44,696 nucleotides of DNA from Streptomyces zinciresistens K42 (GCF_000225525.1 NZ_AGBF01000042.1:1-44696); one strand, 5' to 3'. Counted from the first letter of the stretch, positions 32,145-40,345 are shown. Notes: generated from the letters alone by a model not told the origin. Made by a program: numbers and translations.

Positions 32145-33392
32145 TTACCGGATGACGCCAGCAGCCCGCGCGGTAACCAACCAGTCTGGGAACTCTTTCA
32201 TGAGGCGGTCATACAAGTCCGCGTCTGAGCGCCTTCTCGGATGCTGGCCGGCCCCGAAATACCCAGCGTTGTCGATCGTCCGATTGCCTAGAGTGTCCAG
32301 GCTGCGAAGGAACCGCAGGTCTCGGCTGAGCCCGAAGCCTACGAATTGCCAGAAGATCGGTAGAGAGCTAGCTCGGCGCAGAAGCTCACGAGTCTCCCTC
32401 CGATCGAAGGGATCTCCGTCAGTCTGGAAAATCACGAACGCCGGATCAGAGGATCTACTGGCTCGAAAGTGGTCGATTACGGCTTGCATGGCAGGCGCGT
32501 AGCAGGTACCACCCCAGTCCAGAGCTCTATGAAGGCGTTCGACGCGGCCCTGGTAGTTGCCCAGACTGATGTCCGTGATCAGGTCGACCTCATGGGAGAA
32601 GAACACCAGCGGTACGGTGCCATCGTCGTCCAGGTTCGCAGACAGCCCGAGTGCCTGCTCGGCGAGGTGCTGCACGGTGCCATCGTCGTAGAACCCGCCC
32701 ATGCTCCCGGAGTGGTCAAGGACCAGGTAGACGGCTGCGCGCTGGCCGACAACACGATTCTTCGCCAGAGAGACATGAGCAGCCTTGTAGAGGTCTACGA
32801 GTCCTGGTGCCGATCGCTGAACCTTGTCCAGACTGATGGCTGGCACCGGGGCCCCAGCAGGGCCGCTCGACGCTGTTGCGGCGTCCGGAGCCGAGCCGTC
32901 ATCGTCCACCACGACACCGAAGTCGGTCGCCAGACCTGCTAGACCCGTGTCCCAGCCCTGCCCCACAGCGCGGACCTTCCAACCTCCTGCCCGTCGGTAG
33001 AACTCGACCAACACGGCGGCCGTCTCACGATGGACGAACGGTGGGGGCATGAATGTGAGTCGTGCGCCTCCTGAGTCAATGACTGCCTGCGGGGTGTTGT
33101 CTGCGTTGAAGTATGCAGCCGACGCTTGCGGGTCGATGCTGGCGACGATGACGATGCGATCAACCGCGCCAGGTACAACAGACAGGTCCGCACTCACAGA
33201 CTGCCCGCCGAGGACGACGCCGTCCTGAGCCGAGTGGTTGTAGAACACCAAGTCGTCGTCGCTGCGCACCTTGCCGTCCTGTGACAGGAGCACAGCACAC
33301 ACGTCGATGTCGGTCTGGCGTGCGGTGAGGGTGACTCTACAGTTCCCCGCAAGCAGGGGTGCGTTGCCACCCTTGGCAAGGGTGTTGGTCAT
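32145..33392 (-). CDS. TerD-like domain plus von Willebrand factor A domain protein
   Basis: This 415-aa protein joins a TerD-like domain to a vWA domain. The TerD part includes KGGNAPLLAG, DIDVCAVLLSQDGKV, DLVFYNHSAQDGVVL and WKVRAVGQGWDTGLAGLATD. The vWA MIDAS motif is LVLDHSGSMGGFY (about 225-237), with the downstream WGGTCYAPAM Thr and TDGDP Asp. TerD-family proteins bind calcium and, with vWA partners, belong to stress-response (tellurite/ter-type) membrane-associated complexes. The start is the ATG at 33392 with AGGAGG 6 bases upstream, a very strong ribosome-binding site. It lies alone between att copies, on the opposite strand to the three-gene cassette. Confidence 0.85.
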   Translation of the reverse strand: MTNTLAKGGNAPLLAGNCRVTLTARQTDIDVCAVLLSQDGKVRSDDDLVFYNHSAQDGVVLGGQSVSADLSVVPGAVDRIVIVASIDPQASAAYFNADNTPQAVIDSGGARLTFMPPPFVHRETAAVLVEFYRRAGGWKVRAVGQGWDTGLAGLATDFGVVVDDDGSAPDAATASSGPAGAPVPAISLDKVQRSAPGLVDLYKAAHVSLAKNRVVGQRAAVYLVLDHSGSMGGFYDDGTVQHLAEQALGLSANLDDDGTVPLVFFSHEVDLITDISLGNYQGRVERLHRALDWGGTCYAPAMQAVIDHFRASRSSDPAFVIFQTDGDPFDRRETRELLRRASSLPIFWQFVGFGLSRDLRFLRSLDTLGNRTIDNAGYFGAGQHPRRRSDADLYDRLMKEFPDWLVTARAAGVIR

Positions 33393-33756
33393 CGGATGCC
33401 TCCTATTAGCAAGTAAGTTAGACCTCAGTTGACCCGTCTGTGGCGTGCTCGACGACATCCATCGCAGCTAGCGCACCCCTCAACGCTTGTGGCGGAACTC
33501 GGAGACCTGGTCACTATCAAGTACGGCCGGATAGATAGAAGCCACCAGGGCAGTGGCGCGGACGCCGTGATAGAGCTGGATCGAGGGTGCAAGAGTCCTG
33601 ATGCTGAACCCTAGGGATGCAGATACTCCCGGCATCAGTGAGTGTCTAACTGCGTGACAACGCCGACGAACAACGGCGGACGCCCGCGGACGTCTGCGAA
33701 CCATCAGCGCAGGTAAGAGCCAGGCCAGCCCAAGCAGGCACCCCCGCCCAAGTTGC
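33393..33756. other. Intergenic region before att copy 2
   Basis: There are about 360 bases upstream of the TerD-vWA gene. It should hold that gene's promoter. No other gene was recognised. Confidence 0.4.
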
Positions 33757-33801
33757 TTCGGGACGAAGAGGTCGTGGGTTCAAATCCCGCCACCCCGACA
33801 G
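33757..33801 (+). repeat. Attachment-site copy 2: 3' half of tRNA-Pro(CGG)
   Basis: This is a perfect 45-base match to 27474-27518, again from the anticodon loop to the tRNA 3' end and again without the tRNA 5' half. Similarity continues about 30 bases beyond into the terminator hairpin. Recognisable housekeeping genes begin soon after this copy. It is therefore the likely right boundary of the integrated region, with copy 1 as an internal junction. Confidence 0.85.
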
Positions 33802-33813
33802 TGAAACACCAGG

Positions 33814-33850
33814 TCAGGGGCCTGATCCGCAGTGCGGGTCGGGCCCCTGA
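33814..33850. terminator. Hairpin after att copy 2
   Basis: The arms TCAGGGGCC and GGCCCCTGA-like sequence enclose TGATCCGCAGTGCGGGTCG. It is the counterpart of the perfect palindrome after att copy 1, with several base changes. It probably terminates the tRNA-Pro transcript in the original locus. Confidence 0.65.
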
Positions 33851-34008
33851 GTGGTTCCTGGAGATCTCTTGGGAGAAATCTGGGAGAAGATCTTGACCAG
33901 CTTCTCCCAGGAGGCGGCCAGCCGCTCGTTCTCGGCCTGCAGCTTCTCGTTCTCCTTCTGAGCGGCCGACCTGAGACCCGTCGCAGTCGTCCTCGGCACG
34001 ACTCGATG
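33814..34008 (-). other. Coding remnant with coiled-coil and KIFSQISPK tail next to att copy 2
   Basis: The minus frame reads KENEKLQAENERLAASWEK, then LVKIFSQISPKRSPGT, and stops in the hairpin. The same ending (WETLTKIFSQVSPKRSPET) is found in the matching position after att copy 1 (about 27550-27620). Two independent copies with conservative changes suggest a real protein tail lay beside this att sequence, possibly the 3' end of an integrase gene as in pSAM2-like elements. No integrase catalytic residues are present. The function is unresolved. Confidence 0.4.
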
Positions 34009-34135
34009 GGCCGCAACAGGCAACGTCGGCACGAAGCCGGTGGCCCCACGGCGTCCGGGCGCCGTCTGGGAGTCGACCCCGCTCCCCATGCCCCCTCGAA
34101 ACCACCGCACCCCAACGCCACTACGATCGCCGGTC

Positions 34136-35032
34136 ATGGACTGGCTGGAGCGTGCCGCGAAGCTGAGGCAGTGGAGCAGAAGCGGGACCCGCGCTCCGCA
34201 CAAGCCGCTGCTGTTCCTGTACGCGCTCGGTCGGTTCCAGCAGGATGCCGCCGGCGAACTGCGGTACAGCGCGGTGGAGGAGGACCTGCAGCGGCTGCTC
34301 ACCGAGTACGGTCCGCCGAACAGGACGACCCCGGCCTACCCGTTCCACCACCTGGTGAGCGACGGCGTGTGGGAGGTGCGCACCGATCGCGGACCGGGCA
34401 GCCCCGGCAGCGGCGTGCGGGAGTTGCGGGAGTTGCGAGCCGCAGGGCGGCTGGCGCCGGAGCTGCGGGCGGCGCTGCGGCGTGATCCGCAACTGCTCGG
34501 CCGGATGGTACGGGTCCTGCTCGATCTGCACTTCCCGCCCTCGCTCCACGGCGACCTGTGCGAAGCCGTAGGTCTGGAGCTGGAGCAGGCGGAGGCCGGA
34601 CAGCTCTCGGCCGTCGCGCGGAGGCGGCGGGATCCCCGGATGCGGGAGCAGGTCCTGACGGCATACGAGTACCAGTGCGCATTCTGCGGCTACGACGGCA
34701 GGATCGGCACGGTGCCGGTCGGGCTGGAGGCCGCGCATGTGCGCTGGTGGGCGTTCGACGGCCCTGACGACGTCGACAACAGCATGTGTCTGTGCTCGCT
34801 GCACCACAAGCTCTTCGACAAGGGCGTCCTCGGCATCGGTGACGGTCACCGCATCCTGGTCTCGCAGCGCTTCGTCGGCCACAGCCCCGCCGCCCGCGAG
34901 CACGTCACAGCGCTCGCCGGCCGCCCGCTCATCGGTCCCCAACCGGGTGCCCAGCCCGTCGCGGCGGTCCACCGCTCCTGGCACACCAGCCAGGTCTTCC
35001 ACGGCAGCCCGCGCCCCGCCCCGGCCGCCTGA
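34136..35032 (+). CDS. Phosphorothioate-DNA-dependent-type HNH restriction endonuclease
   Basis: The 298-aa protein begins MDWLERAAKLRQWSRSGTRA and continues PHKPLLFLYALGRFQ, YPFHHLVSDGVWEV and HFPPSLHGDLCEAVGLE. That is the sulfur-binding domain found in ScoMcrA and SprMcrA-type enzymes, which recognise phosphorothioated (and in some cases methylated) DNA. The C-terminal HNH nuclease follows: CAFCGYDGRIG (about 181-191), EAAHVRWW with the HNH His, DNSMCLCSLHHKLFD with Asn and the last His. The ATG at 34136 fits the family start. It lies 335 bases right of att copy 2, at the edge of the island, and appears intact. Its C-terminus shares a 38-base repeat with 37475-37512. Confidence 0.85.
   Translation: MDWLERAAKLRQWSRSGTRAPHKPLLFLYALGRFQQDAAGELRYSAVEEDLQRLLTEYGPPNRTTPAYPFHHLVSDGVWEVRTDRGPGSPGSGVRELRELRAAGRLAPELRAALRRDPQLLGRMVRVLLDLHFPPSLHGDLCEAVGLELEQAEAGQLSAVARRRRDPRMREQVLTAYEYQCAFCGYDGRIGTVPVGLEAAHVRWWAFDGPDDVDNSMCLCSLHHKLFDKGVLGIGDGHRILVSQRFVGHSPAAREHVTALAGRPLIGPQPGAQPVAAVHRSWHTSQVFHGSPRPAPAA
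34983..35020 (+). repeat. 38-bp direct repeat, copy 1 (inside the HNH gene)
   Basis: It is identical to 37475-37512. This copy encodes HTSQVFHGSPRP near the C-terminus of the HNH restriction gene. It is the coding, and so probably the ancestral, copy. Confidence 0.8.
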
Positions 35033-35068
35033 TCGCCGAGCGCCGATCACGTGACCCGCTGGTAAGGA

Positions 35069-35323
35069 GTGCACCTCGGCTTCGTCGGCCTCGACGACGA
35101 CCCGGTGATCGTCACCGGCCGCAAGGCCAGCCGCAACCACCAGTTGACCGGCGCCGAGAAGGAGGCGAACCGCCTGGTCAGCCGCGAACGCGCCGCCAAC
35201 GAACACGGCTTCGCGAACCTCAAGAGCCGGCGGACCCCGACCAAGCTCCGCACCGGCACCCGGCGGGCCACCACGCTCTTGCGGGCCCTGCTCGTCCTGG
35301 CGAACAGCGAAGTACAGCGGTGA
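35069..35323 (+). pseudogene. IS5-type transposase, C-terminal fragment
   Basis: The frame reads GRKASRNHQLTGAEKEANRL, then SRERAANEHGFANLKSRR and LRTGTRRATTLLRALLVLAN. This is the end of an IS5-like DDE transposase (the Glu region). The rest of the gene and the element ends are missing. It sits just downstream of the HNH restriction gene and is inert. Confidence 0.8.
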
Positions 35324-35335
35324 CGAGAGGGGCGG

Positions 35336-35391
35336 GCGCTCTCGCCCCGACGATCATGCCCCGGCGCTCTCGCCCCGGCGCTCTCGCCCCG
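35336..35391 (+). repeat. 14-bp unit GCGCTCTCGCCCCG, three copies
   Basis: Copies are at 35336-35349, 35364-35377 and 35378-35391, the last two directly adjacent. A CGATCATG word flanks the array. It is short and non-coding, and is probably slippage or the end of an old element. Confidence 0.7.
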
Positions 35392-35407
35392 GCGATCATG
35401 GCGCCTA

Positions 35408-35854
35408 TCAGCGTAAGGATCTCACCGGCGGTCGCGCGAGCGGCAGCACCGCGTAGACGACCTTGCCGCCCGAGGGGTGGCGGTAGCAGTCCCAGCGCTC
35501 GCACAACAACGTCACCACCGGCAGGCCCCGGCCGTTCTCGGCGTCCGCCTCGGGCGTTCGCATCCGGGGCAGCGTCCGGCCGGTGTCCCAGACCTCGACC
35601 GTCAGCGCCCGGTCGGACACGATCAGCCGCGCCGCGACGAACGGCAGCGTCTCGCGTTCGCCATGGCTCAGCCCGGCCTTCGTGGTTCCGGTGGCCTCCA
35701 CGGCGTTGGTCAACAACTCGGAGGCGATGAGCCTGACGGGATCGCCCAGGTGCTCAAGTCCCCAGTCCCTGAGGACGTTCCCCGCGAAACGCCGCCCCAG
35801 CGGCACCGCCCTGGGCTCGGCCGCGTGCCGGAACCAATACGTCACACGGTCCAT
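35408..35854 (-). CDS. Single-domain ATP-binding (RsbW/anti-sigma-like) regulator
   Basis: This 148-aa HATPase_c_2 protein has the N-box IASELLTNAVEATG (about 50-63), G1 VEVWDTGRTLP and G2 ENGRGLPVVTLL. Such small GHKL proteins in Streptomyces act as anti-sigma or serine-kinase-type regulators or bind partners without a sensor domain. They commonly appear near XRE-DUF397 pairs, as here. The ATG at 35854 has GGGAGG 9 bases upstream. An in-frame upstream ATG at 35875 lacks such a site. The neighbour on the right is transcribed divergently. Confidence 0.85.
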   Translation of the reverse strand: MDRVTYWFRHAAEPRAVPLGRRFAGNVLRDWGLEHLGDPVRLIASELLTNAVEATGTTKAGLSHGERETLPFVAARLIVSDRALTVEVWDTGRTLPRMRTPEADAENGRGLPVVTLLCERWDCYRHPSGGKVVYAVLPLARPPVRSLR

Positions 35855-36164
35855 GCCGCGCCCACCTCCCGGCACCTCGAACAGACCGGAAGTCTGCGGC
35901 GGCCGGTGCCGGGCAGCAGACGATCAAGGACATACGTCACGAGGGTCAAGGGTCGGTCCTCCCAGTCGATCGGGTCGCACCCCGAAGGCGCGCGACCAGC
36001 CTGCTTCGGCAAGCACGCGGCGGAACTGCGGAAACCCACAGACGCCGTCCTCGCGAGCCCTCGCCCCCACCGGGCGCGATCAACTCACGGCTACACCTCA
36101 GTCACAGTGGGTCGCTGTTTCGGACTCAGCATGACCTTCCCGCCGAGTCGATGCAAGCCCTTCG

Positions 36165-36181
36165 AATGAAGTCCCTTCATT
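36165..36181. promoter_or_regulatory. Inverted repeat upstream of the XRE regulator
   Basis: AATGAAG-TCC-CTTCATT forms a perfect 7-base dyad about 80 bases before the XRE start, in an AT-richer pocket. It is a plausible operator for the XRE protein itself. Confidence 0.45.
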
Positions 36182-36260
36182 TGCGAATCGGCTTGGCGAG
36201 CAGGCCCCCGATGGGCCACACTCGGCCGTGACCGCTCATGCAGTGGGAAGGGAAGTGAGC

Positions 36261-37133
36261 GTGACCGCAAGGCCGCCGACTGTGCGCCTCCGTCGCCTAG
36301 CGTCCGAACTCAAGCGGGCTCGGAAAGCCGCCGGGCTCAGCCAGGACGACGTAACCGCGCAGACGCGCATCAGCCCCGCCACGCTGTACCGCATCGAAAA
36401 GCCGGAAGGCCGGCCCCAGATGCGCACCCTGATGACGCTGCTCGACCTCTACGAGGTCAACGACGGCCAGCGCACGCGAATCCTGGCGCTGCACGAGGGA
36501 GCCGACACCCAAGGCTGGCTGCGGCCGTACCACGACGCACTGCGCGACGAGTACAACACCTACATCCAGTTCGAAGCTGAGGCGAAGACCGTCCGCAACT
36601 GGGAGGCGCTGTACATCCCCGGCCTTCTCCAGACCGAGAGCTACGCCCACGCCGTCATCAAGGGGCACCTGCCCGATGCCCCGCCGGACGACCTCGAAAA
36701 ACGGGTAAGGGCCCGCATGGAGCGTCAAGCCGTCCTCACCAAAGAGCACCCGTTGGAACTCGCGGCAATCATGGACGAGGCTGCGTTGCGGCGACAGGTC
36801 GGCGGACCGGCCGTCATGGCCGATCAACTCCGGCAGCTCCAAGAACTGGCGGACCGTCCACACATCAGCGTGCGGGTAATTCCCTACGCCTCCGGTGCAC
36901 ACCAGGGAATGCCCGGCGGCTTCGCCCTGCTCTCCTTCGCGGACCCCGAGGACGGCGAGATCGTGTACATCGACTCGATGGCCAACGACAGTTTCCTTGA
37001 GTCAGACAGCGACATCGTCCGCTACGCCACGACCTTCAACAAGCTGCGGGCGCAGGCCCTCAGCCCCGATGATTCGCTCGCCCTGATCTCCACGGCGACG
37101 GCCGAACTGACGCAGGAACTGGAGACAGCATGA
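36261..37133 (+). CDS. XRE-family regulator with DUF5753 (BldB/WhiJ-type locus)
   Basis: The 290-aa protein has an N-terminal Cro/C1-type HTH (ELKRARKAAGLSQDDVTAQT, then RISPATLYRIEKPEGRP, about 12-50) and a C-terminal DUF5753 domain (YIPGLLQTESYAHAVI, AIMDEAALRRQVGGP, RVIPYASGAHQGMPGGF, VYIDSMANDSFL). Such proteins pair with DUF397 partners in the numerous WhiJ-like loci that influence development in Streptomyces. The start is taken as the GTG at 36261, 9 bases after GGGAAGGG. GTG 36255 and 36228 are upstream alternatives. The stop overlaps the DUF397 start by 4 bases (ATGA). Confidence 0.92.
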   Translation: MTARPPTVRLRRLASELKRARKAAGLSQDDVTAQTRISPATLYRIEKPEGRPQMRTLMTLLDLYEVNDGQRTRILALHEGADTQGWLRPYHDALRDEYNTYIQFEAEAKTVRNWEALYIPGLLQTESYAHAVIKGHLPDAPPDDLEKRVRARMERQAVLTKEHPLELAAIMDEAALRRQVGGPAVMADQLRQLQELADRPHISVRVIPYASGAHQGMPGGFALLSFADPEDGEIVYIDSMANDSFLESDSDIVRYATTFNKLRAQALSPDDSLALISTATAELTQELETA

Positions 37134-37333
37134 ACGCCCCCGACCTCACCACTGCCCACTGGGTCAAGAGCAGCTACAGCAGCGGCGAGGGGCAGTGCGT
37201 AGAGGTCGCCGCCCTGACCCACACGATCGCCACTCGCGACAGCAAGAACCTCAACAGCCCCGTACTCCTGTTCACCCGCGACGACTGGCGGGACTTCATA
37301 GGGGCCGTCAGCCGCCGCGAGTTCGGCGGCTGA
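37130..37333 (+). CDS. DUF397 domain protein
   Basis: This 67-aa protein is typical of DUF397: WVKSSYSSGEGQCVEVAAL, AT(R)DSKN and VLLFTRDDWRDFIGAV. It is the small partner of the XRE-DUF5753 regulator and is translationally coupled to it. The pair is thought to behave as a regulator/antagonist module. Complete. Confidence 0.95.
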   Translation: MNAPDLTTAHWVKSSYSSGEGQCVEVAALTHTIATRDSKNLNSPVLLFTRDDWRDFIGAVSRREFGG

Positions 37334-37687
37334 CGCCGGCTCCGCCGTCTGCGCGGAGAGTTCCAACTGCTTCCGTGTCGGCACCGACGCCGACGGCAAC
37401 GCGTATCGCGGTGGCCGGGCGGGAGGAGGCGTACCTCACGGACACCCGCGAGGCCCTGCGGACCCTGATCCAGGACACCAGCCAGGTCTTCCACGGCAGC
37501 CCGCGCCCCGCCGCGTCCGTCCGACCCGGGCCGGCCCCCACGGCCTCGGACCCCGGAGCCGGCCGGGGCAGACGCGTCGATCGCGCTGCCCGACCGGGCT
37601 CCGTCTGGGCCGTCCCCGTGGCGCGCGCCCGCAGCGGCCGAGCGAGTACGGCGGCCGACGCGCGCGGGTGCAGGTTCCGCCCGCCCC
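37334..37687. other. Intergenic region with repeat copy
   Basis: The 350 bases after DUF397 hold no recognised gene. They include the second copy of the 38-base repeat, and GC-rich sequence that is open in several frames without a ribosome-binding site. Confidence 0.4.
37475..37512 (+). repeat. 38-bp direct repeat, copy 2
   Basis: It is identical to 34983-35020, the C-terminal coding sequence of the HNH restriction gene, but here it is outside any gene. The local frame reads DTSQVFHGSPRPA, the same peptide. The remainder of the restriction gene is absent, so this looks like a displaced tail or a footprint of a past duplication. Confidence 0.8.
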
Positions 37688-38743
37688 TCAGTTCTCGGCC
37701 AGGACTGACCGAACCGGCGTCGGAGCCGCCGTCCGGGTCGGGCCCACCAGTTCGGAGAGGACGTCCTCCATCGTCACGAAGCCGATCACCTTGCCGCCCT
37801 CGCCGAGGACGCCCGCGAGGTGGCTGCCCTCGGCGCGCAGGGCGGTGAGGGTGTCGTCCAGGGGCGTGTCGATGCGCACCCGGGGGATCGGGTGCAGTGC
37901 GGTGGACGGGAAGGGCTGGTCGCGGTCGGCCGCGCCCAGGGTGTCCTTGATGTGCAGATAGCCGAGGAGGGCACCGTCGGGTCCGGTGACCGGGAAGCGG
38001 GAGTAGCCCGCCTCGGCGGCCGTGCGCTCCAGCCGGGCCGGGGTGATCGAGGTGTCCACCGTGCGCATCTTGCGCGCGGGGAGCAGGATCTCGCCCACCG
38101 GCCGGGTACCCAGTTCCAGCGCGTCGCGCAGGCGTTCGCCGTCGGCCGGGGTGAGCAGTCCGGCCTCGCTGGAGTCGAGGACCATCCGCGCCAGCTGGTC
38201 GTCGGTGAAGACGGCGCCGACCTCGTCCTTCGGCTCGACGCGCAGCAGCTTGAGCAGGGTGTTGGCGAAGGCGTTGATGCCGAAGATGAACGGCCGCAGC
38301 GCCCGGGTGAGCGCCACGAGCGCCGGGCCGAGCAGCAGGGCGGTCGGCACCGGCGCGGCGAGCGCGATGTTCTTCGGGATCATCTCGCCGATCAGCATGT
38401 GCAGATACGTGGCGACCGTGAGGGCGATCACGAAGGCGACCGGGTGGATGAGCGCGGACGGCATGCTCACCGTCTCGAAGGCGGGTTCCAGCAGGCTCGC
38501 GATGGCCGGTTCGGCGACCGCGCCCAGGACCAGCGAGGAGACGGTGATGCCCAGTTGGGCCGTGGCCATCATCGCGGAGAGGTGCTCCACGGCCCACAGG
38601 GTCATCCGGGCCCGCTTGTTGCCGGACTCGGCCCGGGGCTCGATCTGGCTGCGGCGCACGGAGACCAGGGCGAACTCCGCGCCCACGAAGAAGGCGTTGG
38701 TCAGCAGCGTCAGGGCGGCGATGGCGAGTTGCAGGGCGGTCAT
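37688..38743 (-). CDS. CNNM/CBS-domain membrane protein (CorC/HlyC-like), second of pair
   Basis: The 351-aa protein has an N-terminal CNNM domain with three to four membrane helices (LAIAALTLLTNAFFVGAEFA; GITVSSLVLGAVAEPAIASL; FVIALTVATYLHMLIGEMIP). Paired CBS domains follow (about 190-340, with the pattern PVTGPDGALLGYLHIKD and GKVIGFVTMEDVLSELVG). These proteins transport or regulate divalent cations such as Mg2+ or Co2+. It lacks the CorC_HlyC tail of its neighbour. The ATG at 38743 overlaps the upstream stop (ATGA), so the two probably act together. Confidence 0.9.
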   Translation of the reverse strand: MTALQLAIAALTLLTNAFFVGAEFALVSVRRSQIEPRAESGNKRARMTLWAVEHLSAMMATAQLGITVSSLVLGAVAEPAIASLLEPAFETVSMPSALIHPVAFVIALTVATYLHMLIGEMIPKNIALAAPVPTALLLGPALVALTRALRPFIFGINAFANTLLKLLRVEPKDEVGAVFTDDQLARMVLDSSEAGLLTPADGERLRDALELGTRPVGEILLPARKMRTVDTSITPARLERTAAEAGYSRFPVTGPDGALLGYLHIKDTLGAADRDQPFPSTALHPIPRVRIDTPLDDTLTALRAEGSHLAGVLGEGGKVIGFVTMEDVLSELVGPTRTAAPTPVRSVLAEN

Positions 38744-40086
38744 CGGGCGTCCTTCGCGAGCGGTACGGGCCGTGTCTCGGGGCCGCTCGGCGGCGCGGTG
38801 ACGCGGATCCGGCCGGCGCGGTGGTGGTCGACGTCGAGGACGCACAGCTGCCAGCCGTCCAGCTCCAGCAGGTCTCCCCGGACGGGGATGCGGGCGAGGC
38901 GGGTGGCGACGAGCCCGGCGAGGGTCTCGTACGGGCCCTCGGGCGCGGTCAGTCCGGTGCCGGCGAGTTCGTCGAGGCGGACGCCGCCGTCCGCCTCCCA
39001 CACCGCGCGCCCGTCCTCGGTGGCGGGGGCGCTCTGGAGGTCGGGGGCCCGGACGGGGTCGTGCTCGTCGCGGACCTCGCCGACGACCTCCTCGACGATG
39101 TCCTCCATGGTGGCGACGCCCGCCGTGCCGCCGTACTCGTCGATGACGACGGCCATCGTGCGGCCGGTGCGCAGGCGCTCCAGCAGCCGGTCGGCGGTGA
39201 GGCTGTCGGGGACCAGCAGGGGTTCGCCGGCCAGGTCGGTGACCGGGGTGGTCAGCCGGTCTGCGGGTTCCAGGGCGAGGACGTCGCGGATGTGGACGGT
39301 GCCGACGACCTCGTCGAGGCTGTCGCGGTAGACGGGGAAGCGGGACAGGCCGGTGGCGTACGCGAGTTTCGCCGCGTCGTCGGCCGTCGCGTGCGCCTCC
39401 AGGGCGCGTACGTCGACGCGCGGCGTCATCACGTTCTCGGCGGTCAGTTCGCCGAGGTGCAGGGTGCGTACGAAGAGTTCGGCGGAGTCCGCCTCCAGGG
39501 CGCCCTTGGCCGCCGAGTGCCGGGCGAGGGCGATGAGTTCCTCGGGGCTGCGGGCGGAGGCGAGTTCCTCGGCGGGCTCCAGGCCGAGGCGGCGTACGAA
39601 GCGGTTCGCGGCGTTGTTGAGGTGGTGGATGAGCGGGCCGAAGGCGGCGGTGAAGCCGCGCTGGGGGCCCGCGACCACCTTGGCGACGGCCAGCGGCCGG
39701 GAGATCGCCCAGTTCTTCGGGACGAGTTCGCCGATGACCATCAGCACGACCGTGGACAGCGCCACGCCGAGCACGGTGGCCACCGTGGGGGCGGCGCCGC
39801 CGAGGCCGGCGGCCCGCAGCGGGCCGCGCAGCAGCGCGGCCAGCGACGGCTCGGCGAGCATGCCGATCACCAGGGAGGTGACGGTGATGCCGAGCTGGGC
39901 GCCGGAGAGCTGGAGGGTCAGCCGGCGGACGGCCTCCAGGGCGCCCGCGGCGCCGCGCTCACCGGCGTCGGCGGCGCGCTCCAGCTCGGCGCGCTCGACG
40001 GTGGTCAGCGAGAACTCGGCCGCGACGAAGACGGCGCAGGCCAGGATGAGGAGGAGGGCGGTCAGGAGCAGCAGCGTCTCGGTCAC
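38740..40086 (-). CDS. CNNM/CBS/CorC_HlyC membrane protein, first of pair
   Basis: The 448-aa protein has an N-terminal helix (TETLLLLTALLLILACAVF) typed VAAEFSLTTVERAELERAAD. Further membrane helices carry GITVTSLVIGMLAEPSLAAL and LGVALSTVVLMVIGELVPK. A CBS pair follows (VMTPRVDVRALEA, FPVYRDSLDEVVGTVHI, DEYGGTAGVATMEDIVEEV). The C-terminal CorC_HlyC domain ends RIPVRGDLLELDGWQLCVLD. GTG start at 40086. The family handles divalent cations. It is in an operon with the shorter paralogue downstream. Confidence 0.92.
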   Translation of the reverse strand: MTETLLLLTALLLILACAVFVAAEFSLTTVERAELERAADAGERGAAGALEAVRRLTLQLSGAQLGITVTSLVIGMLAEPSLAALLRGPLRAAGLGGAAPTVATVLGVALSTVVLMVIGELVPKNWAISRPLAVAKVVAGPQRGFTAAFGPLIHHLNNAANRFVRRLGLEPAEELASARSPEELIALARHSAAKGALEADSAELFVRTLHLGELTAENVMTPRVDVRALEAHATADDAAKLAYATGLSRFPVYRDSLDEVVGTVHIRDVLALEPADRLTTPVTDLAGEPLLVPDSLTADRLLERLRTGRTMAVVIDEYGGTAGVATMEDIVEEVVGEVRDEHDPVRAPDLQSAPATEDGRAVWEADGGVRLDELAGTGLTAPEGPYETLAGLVATRLARIPVRGDLLELDGWQLCVLDVDHHRAGRIRVTAPPSGPETRPVPLAKDAR

Positions 40087-40255
40087 CGTGCCACCCCCGT
40101 TCCCTCGTGCGCGGGAATCGTGCGGGGTGTGGCACGGCTGGTACTGGGAGGCTCACCCATCGCGGGCTCGTGTCTCCTTCTGTCTTCGTGGGCCGCTTGC
40201 GTCGTGGCCGGTTCTGTCGTCGTGGCCGGATTTCCGGGTCCGGCCATCCTATTCT

Positions 40256-40271
40256 TCTACTCGCTTGTAGA
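40256..40271. promoter_or_regulatory. BlaI-like dyad upstream of spo0M
   Basis: TCTAC-TCGCTT-GTAGA is a perfect 5-base dyad 75 bases before spo0M. It resembles the strong BlaI site at 44457-44476 (TCTAC-ACTCCT-GTAGA): the same arms and the same 6-base spacing, although it has TACT instead of TACA in the core. Confidence 0.4.
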
Positions 40272-40345
40272 GAACGGCCCGGCATTCCCGGTTGTTCCCA
40301 CGGACACGCACGTACGCACGTGAACGCGAAGGAGTGGACGCCACG

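Noticed and set aside
35336..35391. CRISPR array
   Set aside because: The repeats are 14 bases with no regular spacers, and no cas genes are in the window.
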